From: Ettlia oleoabundans
Taxonomy: Eukaryota > Chlorophyta > Chlorophyceae > Chlamydomonadales
Direction of reading: 5' to 3'
Assembly: GCA_019693395.1 (NCBI GenBank)
Contig: JAAMXP010002996.1
Coordinates: forward strand, 1-12,126
Length of the DNA: 12,126 nt
Part shown: positions 1 through 9,000 of the stretch, one piece after another
Position numbering within the stretch: position 1 is the stretch's first letter
Layout of the letters: the number at the start of each line of letters is the position of its first letter
Program-made: the position numbers and the translations under genes
Notes under the pieces: model-generated
Database searches by the model: none
What the model was told of the DNA's origin: nothing
What the model saw: the letters and a program-made list of their open reading frames with translations, nothing else

Positions 1-47
1 CGCCACCACCACCACCGCACACACACAACAACCCACCCACCCACATC
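1..47. repeat. Simple-sequence tract (CCA, CA and CCCA runs) in ABCC intron 6
   Basis: The first 47 bases are a run of CCA units, then CA units, then CCCA units. They lie inside the truncated sixth intron of the minus-strand ABCC gene, whose donor GTACAG begins at base 100. No coding potential is seen here on either strand. Confidence 0.7.
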
Positions 48-100
48 AGGGTGGGGGAGGCATGCTTGCCCGCGCGGCCCCCCGCCCGCACCCACTGTAC

Positions 101-2409
101 CTTCATGAATATGGATGTGACCGGGGTGGTGACCAGCAGGATGCCCAGACCAATGAAGGTAGCCCATCTATGCACACACACACACGCACACACACAGTGT
201 CACACAGTAGACAACATGTGGGCAAGCGAGTGTTGAGGGCTGGAAAGACTGACCAGAGCCAACAAGCCCCACCCCTGTTGGCTGCACATGTGTCGCTGTT
301 GCTGCATCCCTACGGCACTTACAACTGCAGCCTGCGACAAAGCTCCAATCCCCAACTGCCTCCTGGCGATGCCACCACAGCATTCCAGCGTTGTGCTCCC
401 CGCCCCCCACCCCTCACAAGAGCGCCGTGGACCGCTCACTTGATTTGAAACCAGAGCAGCACCACGGCGGCGATGAGCATGGCCGGCCCTGTGATCAGCT
501 GGGCGGCAAAGGGGTAGAAGAAGGTCATCAGCTGGTTGACATCGGCGCTCATGTGGTTAACCACACGCCCAGTCTCAGTCTGCTGCTTGGCGCGTGTGCT
601 GCAGCAGGGAGCCCAAAGACGTGGCGGCATGAGCTCAGGAAAAGGACGAAGACAGAGAGCAGAAGTTGCCACAAGCCAAGGACACCAGAGGCGGCGGAGC
701 ACAGCTTTTCAGGGTGGGATGCAGAGAAGCACGTAAGGAAATGCAGTCCGGGCAGGCCAACCACAGGAGCAGACAGACTACGCTCAACGGGGCCCCCACC
801 TCGCCATACCCAGCACCATGCACAGCACCACCACCGCCACCACCACTCTGAATGAGGCCCACCTAAGCCTCAGCGCCTTCCGGTAGATGCTGGCCGTCAG
901 CTCAGCGCGCACCATGATTTGAGTGCCCACAGACAGGCGATTGGCCTGTCCTGCAGCCACCGTGCCCAGTAGGGGGGCGACAAACATGCATGCCGCAAAT
1001 ATATACGACTTGGTCAGACCATAGTCCTGCAAGAGGCAGCGTGTAGGGAATAAGTGGGCACGTGATTGCTTTCTCAAACGTCTGACAGGTGGGCAGAGAG
1101 AGGTACTGGGTGCGGTTGTGTTGACAGACAGGCAGCAGGCAGCCACAGGTGTTCCCTGCCATAAGGGGCTTTTGCTGGGCTAGGTGTTCCACCTGGTCAC
1201 CACTCCAACCCAGATGGTTTGCCCCTGGAGCCAGTGCTACTGCCCGTGCAATCAAGAAATACAAGCTGGAGGGGGTGGGGGCCATTGCTTGGCAGGCAGG
1301 CTGATTGCAAGCTTCAGGTTTGTTGGCGGCGGGTTTGGGTTGGGGACAATGGAGCGCGCCCTGGCGGGGAGCTTTGATGGCCGCTCACCGTCTGCAACGC
1401 TGATGGTATTGTGATAAACTTGACGATTTGGTTGAGGAAGAGCGGCCCCGCAAACTGCACCCCGCTGTAGAAGAGCTGTAGGCAGAGTGCGGCGAGGATG
1501 CGGGGGTAGTGGCAGGCCCAAATGCTGCGCAGCACCAGCCGGCTGGTCTCCCCCTCCTCGGCACGCTTCAGGATGGCAGCACCCTGCATGATGGGGCTCA
1601 CAAAGACCAGTTGAAAAAGGCAGAGGTCAGTGTCGTGGGGTTTGATGTGATAAGGTGGCCAAGACGCAGGCTTCGACAAGGGGAAGATGAGCAGTTATGG
1701 AGAAAGGCGCAGCATGCACGCAATCCACAGAGGTGCCTCTGCCGCTGCATCTTCCTCCTCCCCTCTCTGTATGGCCCAGTCCGCACCGCTGCTGTCACCT
1801 TCCATAGCGACTAACACCCACCTTGTCCCCCAAGGCGTGCAACACAGCCTTTTGGTGATCAAACTGTGCAGTAAAATTGGGTTGCACATTGGCAGTGAGC
1901 AGCGCATCGGGCGTGGCAAACAAATCCTCATATTGCAGCGTGCGGCGGAATCCCAGCCGCAGCAACGAGGAGTACCAGAGATAGAAGATGTAACTGCGGG
2001 CAGGGACGAGGCAACAGGCAAAACATCTTTCAGCCGAGTCAGTGAAGTGCCAAGCATGGGAGGTGCCATCGGTTGGATTGTGTTGGGGGTGGGAAAATCA
2101 GCCATACAGCCAATTTCAACCAGTTCCAAACACGAGCCAACAACGGGGTGCTGACAACCTGCGCTTCTGGGTGGTTGGTATGGAGGGCACAGGCGCCGTG
2201 TAGGAGGGTAGGGTGTGGCAGTCGGTGGCGGCACGGCAGTCCCACACTTGGCTCCTGCGACGCCGTCAAAAAGCCCCCAATTGGCGATAAACACACCTGA
2301 TAGGATTGTGTCGGAACAAAATGGGCTTCTTGAGGTGCTGCGTTGTCGCCGCCTGCATCACCACCTCCCCCGCAGACTTCTCTAGGTTCCCCTCCGCCTT
2401 AGCAGTCAT
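101..2409 (-). CDS. ABCC (MRP)-type ABC transporter, N-terminal part; gene continues past the left edge
   Basis: Six exons in compatible phase give the first 290 residues of an ABC exporter of the ABCC subfamily, which moves organic anions and conjugates across membranes using ATP. A cytosolic leader ends in HNPISYIFYLWYSSLLRLGF (residues 34-53), the cytosolic lead-in seen before TMD1 in ABCC proteins, followed by RRTLQYEDLF. Membrane helices follow at about 123-146, 167-186, 241-265 and 269-288. Residues 222-235 (TETGRVVNHMSADV) match the conserved ABCC intracellular-loop motif between the second and third helices. There is no extra N-terminal TMD0 bundle, so this is a short-type ABCC. The start ATG at 2409 has an in-frame TGA ten codons upstream (2437-2439). 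The nucleotide-binding domains lie outside the window, so the assignment rests on TMD1 alone. Substrate and membrane are unknown. Confidence 0.85.
101..2409 (-). other. Exon-intron structure of the ABCC-type gene
   Basis: Exons in transcript order: 2409-2297, 1993-1822, 1583-1389, 1026-863, 598-440, 167-101. Introns: 2296-1994, 1821-1584, 1388-1027, 862-599, 439-168, and 100 to beyond base 1. All six donors are GT (GTGTGT, GTGGGT, GTGAGC, GTGGGC, GTGAGC, GTACAG) and the five visible acceptors are AG. Exon lengths 113, 172, 195, 164, 159 and 67 sum to 870 bases, exactly 290 codons. Every junction restores family-like sequence, for example ALRL-S-TRAKQQTETG across exons 4 and 5. The introns of 362 and 303 bases contain no other gene I can support. 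Boundaries were chosen by phase plus similarity to the family, without transcript data. Confidence 0.78.
173..196. repeat. (CA)n / (TG)n microsatellite next to a splice acceptor
   Basis: About twelve CA units with one CG interruption. On the transcribed minus strand this is a (TG)n tract that ends only a few bases before the AG acceptor of ABCC exon 6 (exon starts at 167). It takes the place where a pyrimidine tract would normally lie. Confidence 0.85.
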
Positions 2410-2520
2410 GACCAACCTCCAACACAACAAAGAACCTCAAAAGCAGAGTCACGCAGTAATGTGAGGTGAAGACCGAGCGTCTTGCAACTTGGTGTTTGGA
2501 AGTGCGGGCCGTAGCGCCTC

Positions 2521-2534
2521 GGAAGCGCGCTTCC
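2521..2534. repeat. Perfect palindrome GGAAGCGCGCTTCC in the ABCC upstream region
   Basis: The 14 bases read identically on both strands and lie 112-125 bases upstream of the ABCC start codon, where a dimeric regulator could bind. A palindrome of this length is expected about once by chance in a window this size, so function is not established. Confidence 0.4.
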
Positions 2535-2667
2535 TGAATATCAAGCACTTTGATCAATGTTTAGGACATCCTGCGGGCGTTTCGGTGGCTCATATGAGAG
2601 CATGCCAGGGCGCTGCCCTGCTGGCGCCCACCGCTGTGCCTGCCGGTATTGTCCAACTCAAGCAGGT

Positions 2668-2693
2668 TATGACCAACTAGTATGACCAACTAC
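2668..2693. repeat. Tandem 13-base direct repeat TATGACCAACTA(G/C)
   Basis: Two adjacent copies (2668-2680 and 2681-2693) differ only at the last base. The nine-base core ATGACCAAC occurs again at 2408-2416, overlapping the ABCC start codon. On the transcribed strand the core reads GTTGGTCAT. Confidence 0.75.
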
Positions 2694-2921
2694 AGCCCCA
2701 GCTCTCTTGTCACTTGCCCGCAGCAGGGCATACGTGCCACTTTAATCCACGACAATGAAGCTCATGGCAGTGTGCTGCGCATCACCACCTGCCCAGCATC
2801 ACGGCAACGGGAAGGTTGCTATGAACAGTAGCGGAGAGGCAGGGAATGATGCATGCATGCAAATGTGACTGATGTATCAATAACGAAACGACCGAAAGTA
2901 ATCCGGTGCAATATGTGTGCA

Positions 2922-2926
2922 TTACA
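2922..2926 (-). promoter_or_regulatory. TGTAA polyadenylation signal of the P5B ATPase gene
   Basis: On the minus strand TGTAA lies about 104 bases past the P5B stop codon. TGTAA in place of AATAAA is the usual poly(A) signal in chlorophyte algae such as Chlamydomonas and Volvox. Distance and strand fit, and I saw no other candidate between the stop and this point. Cleavage would be expected roughly 10-20 bases further on, near 2905. Confidence 0.6.
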
Positions 2927-2991
2927 AATAGAGACCAGCACAAGGACAGGTAACCATCAGGAGTAGCAGCACAAGAGATAAAACATACATA

Positions 2992-3007
2992 AGCTCCCTT
3001 GGGAGCT
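2992..3007. repeat. Inverted repeat AGCTCCC-TT-GGGAGCT in the P5B 3' UTR
   Basis: Seven-base arms separated by two bases, starting 23 bases after the P5B stop codon. In RNA it could form a small hairpin if the inner base pairs open into the loop. Arms this short occur by chance, so it is noted only for its position in the 3' UTR. Confidence 0.3.
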
Positions 3008-3029
3008 GCGCATGTTTGAATAAAGAATA

Positions 3030-6000
3030 TTAGCTGATAGTGAAGCGCCAGAAGCGTCGCCCTTTCAACCGTTTGTAGATGTATGTGGCTGCGCCATCTA
3101 CTAGCCAGGAGGCTGCCAGGTTTGCAAAGAGCAGCAGGCACAACTTGCCGCGAAAGTCTGCCGGAAAGTGCAGCAGCCCCGCGAACCGCTCCCCAACCGG
3201 CCCTGTGGGCGCCAGGATGAGCAGGCCAAGGAAAAGCGTCTGGAATGACAGTGCTGCAGGTAGGGTGTGCGTGTGGGACGGGGGTCAACAACTTGCATGT
3301 GTGGATGAGATAGGGGGCTTGCTGCCATCCCACCTCGAGAGCACATGAAGTTTGGCAAGCAGCACAAGTGCAGTTGACTTATTAGATTCTTGAAGCGCTT
3401 CCAAGTACAAACTGCACCCAAGATCCGGGCCATCCCCAAAATCAAATGATGCGCTGCCGTTCCTTCTCACCCAGCAGCAGCCAGACGTTTGTGTAGATGG
3501 GTCTGCGGAATGGCGGCCCCTTGTTAAAAACTAAGGCAGCTATGAGGAACTGGCCCAGGCTGAGCAGGAAGACGGTGGAGTTCTCGTACGACACGCTGCA
3601 GGCTGCAGAGTTGGAGGTGGCGCGGTCAAAGCAGTTGGTGCCCTCGGGATGCGGGTCAAATCGTGTGTACCACGACTCCGTGGTCAACATCACAAGCGCA
3701 AATATCTGCGCAGCAAGGGGAGGGGTGGACCAGGGGGGATGGCACGTCTGTTACAGCACAAGCATGCAGACAAGCAACTGGAGAGGCCTGCAATGATTCA
3801 AAGCAAGCGGCAGAGTAGGAACTGCTTGTCCTGCAGCCGCCACTTGGCAGCAACGGCCAGAGCAGACCGCCTTTGCCACAGCCCCACTGAGCACCGGGCC
3901 CCACAGAGCACCAGGATCCACCCTGCTGCCCACCTGGAACAGCACGCAGGTGACAAACTGCAGTATGACTGGAAGCCAGATGCCCAAGCTCATAAGCCGT
4001 TCGGGGGGCCGCTGTTTGGAGAGCTTGCGGGCGGGGTGTGTGAACCCCATCACGGAGGCCAGCACTGTGGTGTACAGCAGGTCCTGCACAGCAGGTCCAA
4101 CATGGGGTAGTGGGCAGGTGGCGCAGGATGGGAAAGGAAAGGTTAAACCATTTGGTGGGGCAGCGACAAGAGGACGTGAGCAAGCGGAGCTGTGGTGCGC
4201 AGTAGCAGCAGAGCTGTGCCGCCCCAGACCGACTGCATTCTTACATGCAACTCAGCTCAATGCGCCTTCCCTCACTTGCCTGTATCAGATACTGGTAGTT
4301 GCCCACTGAACCGCCATAGCTGTACATGACAGCTACGCCAAAGGTCTGCAGAACAAACTTCCGGGTATTTAAGTGCGCATGCGGGCCCTAAAGCGGTAGG
4401 TGGCATGTTCAACAGGTATACTCAGCGGCCATGGGGCAGTGGGGGAGGTGGATGACGGTTTCGCAAATGCAGGCGTTACGGGGCTGGCATAGGACAGCTA
4501 TATGGTTGATCGTTTAGTATCGCACTTGGGGTGCTGCCTCACCAGTCATGGTTCGAGAGGCATCAGCGTGGCATCTTTCACTTCCACCGATCACCGCCCA
4601 ATCGCAAAAAAAAAACTCCTAGTATTCCCACCACCCTCGCAAACGCTCATGCACCCCCTTCCTTGCCTGTATAAATGCGTAGACAATAATGAACTTGAAG
4701 ATGATGTAAGAAGTGACCAGGGAGCAGCGGCCCTCGGCAATTACTGTAAGCATGCAGCCAATGGTCTGGCGCTTGGAAGTGAGGGGTGCGGCCACAGAGG
4801 CCTCCGCCTCGCACAGAGAAACGCCTACATGCGCCGCTTTAAGCGCCCCCACATCGTTGGCGCCATCTCCACAGAAGCCCACGTGCGCCCCCTGCCCCGC
4901 CACCTCACTGCCGTCCTCAGCGGTGGTGCCGTCCCCTAGCAGCTCCATCAGCAGGCGCTTGTTGTCAGGGGACATGCGTGCAAACACGCCCCCACCATGC
5001 AGGAACGGCTCCACTGCCCCCAACTCTTGCAGCTGCGTACGTGGGGGCAGAGGCAGGGGCATGATAGCATGGGTTAGGCGGGGCGTTTACGTTGGGCGCG
5101 GGCACCATACTGTACATTGCTAGTCTGGGTCAGGACGAGGACAGACAGCCATTTGCTCTCACAAGTGATCAGTCAATGTACCATTGAGTCTGCGTTGCAC
5201 CCCTATCTCCCATCGATTCCGACCCACTCCATATCCCACCTTCTCAAACCCACGTCCCGTGACTGCTGCCGCCAGTGAGCCAGCTGCCACGCCGGCCAAC
5301 AGCTCCTCTGCAGTGCCCGGCAGCGGCGTGCCGTCTGGCGTTGCCACACTCAGCGCAAGCTCTGTGTCCTCCACCCGGCCCTCCCCCGACGCAGTGTCGG
5401 CAAATGCCACAGGCCGGTTCTGGCAGAGCATGCCGCACAGGTGTGCCACGCTAACGGCTGTGCGGGCATGGTCTCCTGTGACCATGACTGTGCGAATGTC
5501 TGCATCCTGCAGCTGAGCAATCACGCTGGTGGTGTCACTGCGCAGGGGGTTCACCATCACTGCAAGCCCGCAAAAGTGCAGGCCCACCTCTAACTCCTCC
5601 TGCAAGCAAGGAAGGAAGGACATAGCAGCAGGAAAGCAATGTAGTAGGAGGAAAAACAGGCAGCATCCAAGTTATATACCAATGCCATCAACGCTTGAAG
5701 TTGTCGCGCTACTCCAAGGCTGCAGCCAACGCCATTTGTCGAAGGCTAGCAAGCTTCACGCAGGCCAGTCAGCAGAGCTGCATAAGGGCATCTGCCGCAG
5801 GCCAACTGGCATGCACTTGCCTGTGCCATGCCCTGCACCTCGCCCTCGCTTAGGCCTGCCAGGTGGCGCGTGGCCAGGCCCAGAACACGCAGCCCCTCTC
5901 GCGTATACTTGCCCAGCTCCTCGTCAAAACTCGCGGGCACACTGTTGGGGGCTGCAGGCACAAGTGCAGAGCGACAGTTGATGGGAGCAGGGTGGAGGGC

Positions 6001-9000
6001 AGTTGGGGCAGATGCATATGCAACAACAAATGTGCAAGGTTGCAGGCACAGATACAGCACAACGAGGGACCGCAGTCCAGGAACTGCCTAGCCCGCCCCG
6101 ATGCCGTCATTGAACCTTTCCAGCCAGTGACCCATATATTGTCTTGTTCTGGAAATGCCCCCGTACCTGACAGCTTGCGCATCATTTCTGGTGAACCCTT
6201 GGCCATGACATGCAGGCTGCCGTCTGGCTTGCGCACCACCACTACGTTGCGCTGCTTCTCAGCGGAAAACTCGAACCGCCGCACAATGATGTAGGTGCCT
6301 CCCAGCCTTGCGCCACTGCCTGCAGGCGGCTGCACCTTGGTGCGCACATGGGCAGTGGCCAGGATGCCCGGGCTGCCAGGCGTGTGGCGTGGCGACACCT
6401 CGCTGCTGCCCGGTGCTTCTCCGTCCTCCGACACGGTAATTACCTCCACCGGCTGCCCGCTGCTGCCGTCATCTACCATGCGCCAGCCTGCAGGCTGGGT
6501 AGAAGACTATGGCGCGCTTAGAGAGCAGCACAAACAACACTGCGGAAGTGCGAGGAGTGTAAGGCCCCAAGGGTCTGTAACGAGGCATTCAGCCGGCCAA
6601 CACCTGGCCTCAACAGTGGTCGTTCGGATGCCAAGGCTGCCTCCCAGCAGCTGTTATGCTGTTATGCAGAGGCCTCCAGCCCAACTCACCGGTGGCTTGG
6701 AAGAGACGCTGGTCCAGCGGGTCCCCCACCAGCTCATCCCCCAGCTGCGCAAGTCCATGGCACGTGGCCAGCAGCTCCTGAAGCCCGGCAGGCATATCAA
6801 TGCCGCCACAGATAGGTGCAAAGTTGGAGGCGTCAACAAGCACTGGCACCACGCCCTGCACACACTAGGTCAAGAAGACGAGCCCTGAGGTCAGCAGGGA
6901 GGCATCACACAGCGACATCAGCGCACTAAGGTGCCCCGACAAGCAGCAGACGCCTCTCGGGTGTCGTTGCACATCCGCATATACCCGCACAAATTCCTAG
7001 CGTCTCTACACATGTTCTGCACCCTTGAACCGACCCCCAGCATGAGCATATGCTGCCTGTACACACTGACCGCCCTGCATTACCACCCACACCATATGCA
7101 CCCCCCACCCTCCAGCCTGCCAGCAGCCCGGTACCTGCAAGTCCAGGCCCGGCTCCGTGAGGGTGCCAGTCTTGTCAAAGCACAGCACACTGAGGTGTCC
7201 CGCCAGTGTGACTGCAGAGGGGTTTGACACGAAGATGTCATGCTGCTGCAGGCGCGACACCGCGATGGCTGTGGCCACCGTGAGGCAGGCGGGCAGGGCG
7301 GGGGGCACTGCAATGGTGATCATGTCCAGGTACTTCAGAATGATGAAGCTGCAGCGCAAGGGTGGGGCACAAAAAAGGAGGGAAACGCGCAGGGGTCAGG
7401 TGTGGTGGAGGCAAACACAGATAAGCCAGTGAGGGAGCGAGGCAGTGAGGGCTGTGCGGAACGGGCAGGGCTGGTCGGACGGCCACCAGCAGGCAATGCC
7501 GCAACACGTCGACGATGCGTCATGGCAGCATTCAACCCATTGGTTCTTAAACCCAGCAAAGCGTACCAGATACCGTGACGGGTCCATTCAAAGCTGCAGC
7601 AATGGAGGGATTGGCTCATATACGTCCTGCCAACGCGCTCACCCTGCGCCCGCACCGTAGGAAGCAAGTGCCACCACATCCCACACGTAGAAGCCCAGCC
7701 CGAGCAGCATCATCAATGCGATGAACTTGAGCGCATCACCCACAAACGTTTGGCGCTGCTGACGGGGGAATAGGATAGACTTCATGAGCTGACCCTTGGC
7801 CGTCCAGAAGGCGGTGCGACACACCACACCCAGCGTCTGGCGCTCGCTGCCGCCAGGACGCACCTGCGTGGCGAGAAGGCGCCAGAGCAGGGCAACGGCC
7901 GCAACAGGCGGTGCTGTTCGAAGAAGGGCACAGGTCTACAGATCGGCAGCTGCCTTGCAAAAAGTGAGCCGCAACAAGCCTCCAGCTGCAACATGGGTGG
8001 GCCGCGCCAGCAGCCCAAACTGCCTGCACAATGCAGCACACCCTAGCATGCAGGCAGGTTGCCACCTTACCTGTGCCACACTCGTGCCGCCATACAAGGT
8101 GCATGCCTTGTGCACGTCTGGGTCATAGTGAGGGCCATCCACCGCTGGGCTGTAGCTGACCTTACGCACAGGCACCGCCTCCCCAGTCAGCATGTTCTCA
8201 TCCACAATTGCCTCGCCCCTGCACACAAGAGGCGCCAGCACATGGCCATGACCAGTGCGAGTCAGGGACATCCTGGCCTAGAAAACAGTTGAGGATTGCT
8301 GCAGGCAAAGTCACACTGGGCAGCCAAGCTAGGCCGCACGCAGCTGCTGGTGTGGGGGCGGCAAAGCTCTACTTGCAACCTACCTCACAAGGGCCACGTC
8401 GCAGGGCAGGATGCCCGGATTCAGCACCACCACATCACCCGGCAACAAGTCCCGAGAATCGACTGTTGTGACCTGTCCCTGGTGCAGTACCTGTGAAGCG
8501 CAGAGTAGTTCAAGAGCTAGTTAAGGTTGCTTTGGTTGGAACATTTGAACAAGGTTCAAATGCAATATAGGGTGTTATCAAGGAACGCCATTAAGCCACC
8601 TAGCACAGGATCAGCCACCAGAAATACAATAATGTTTGAAGCAAGTGTTAGGCTTCGACACCTCTCTTGACTTGTCGCGCATACACCTACCCACAACCCA
8701 GCCCACCTCACCATGCCCGCACCAGCACGCCCTCACCTGGACCTCACAAGTGTAGTGCGCCAGAGCTGCCAGACGGCGCCGGTACTGGTAGGCAGACACC
8801 ACATTGGTGACTATGGAGAAGAGCGTGATGCCCATGATGATCAGGCTGTAGCTGTAATAGGCCTGGGCGCACCTGCAGCCAGCCGATGGGTGGGACAATG
8901 TAAGGTAGAGGTATGGCCTGGCTGGGCAGGGCAACGACAGTTGAGCATCAACGCAAATGTGCAGGCAAAAAGTTGTCGGAAGGGGCACGTGCGCTGCTTC

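Larger units (their letters stand above)
2410..2905 (-). promoter_or_regulatory. Intergenic region: ABCC upstream/promoter side, short repeats, no gene seen
   Basis: This stretch lies between the ABCC start codon and the probable 3' end of the P5B ATPase transcript, with both genes on the minus strand. It should contain the ABCC 5' UTR and promoter. I see no clear TATA box and no convincing open frame. Visible structure is a perfect 14-base palindrome at 2521-2534, a 13-base tandem repeat at 2668-2693, and a GCATGCATGC run near 2850. The promoter role is inferred from position only. Confidence 0.4.

Noticed and set aside
173..196. CRISPR- or telomere-like repeat
   Set aside because: It is a plain dinucleotide microsatellite with no spacers and no telomere unit.
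391..855. Plus-strand frame with a His-rich end
   Set aside because: The His run comes from a CCA repeat in ABCC intron 4; the rest lies opposite exon 5.
847..862. Alternative donor AGA|GTGGTG 16 bases after the chosen ABCC exon 4 donor
   Set aside because: Using it adds 16 bases and breaks the frame into exon 5; the GTGGGC donor restores ALRLSTRAKQQTETG.
1695..2294. 199-codon minus-strand open frame overlapping ABCC exon 2
   Set aside because: It is out of frame with exon 2 and has no family resemblance; the true exon reads in another frame with matching splice sites.
2782..3333. 183-codon minus-strand open frame at the P5B 3' end
   Set aside because: It runs through the 3' UTR and is out of frame with exon 18, whose frame ends in TAA at 3030 and matches the family.
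3649..4110. 153-codon plus-strand open frame
   Set aside because: It lies opposite P5B exons 16 and 17, has low complexity and no recognisable motif.
4270..4279. GT donor (GCAA|GTGAGG) for P5B exon 15
   Set aside because: It adds four bases and shifts the frame into exon 16, whereas the GC donor keeps DLLYTTVLASVMGF in frame.
6295..6888. 197-codon plus-strand open frame opposite P5B exons 10 and 11
   Set aside because: It is an antisense shadow of GC-rich coding sequence with no recognisable domain.
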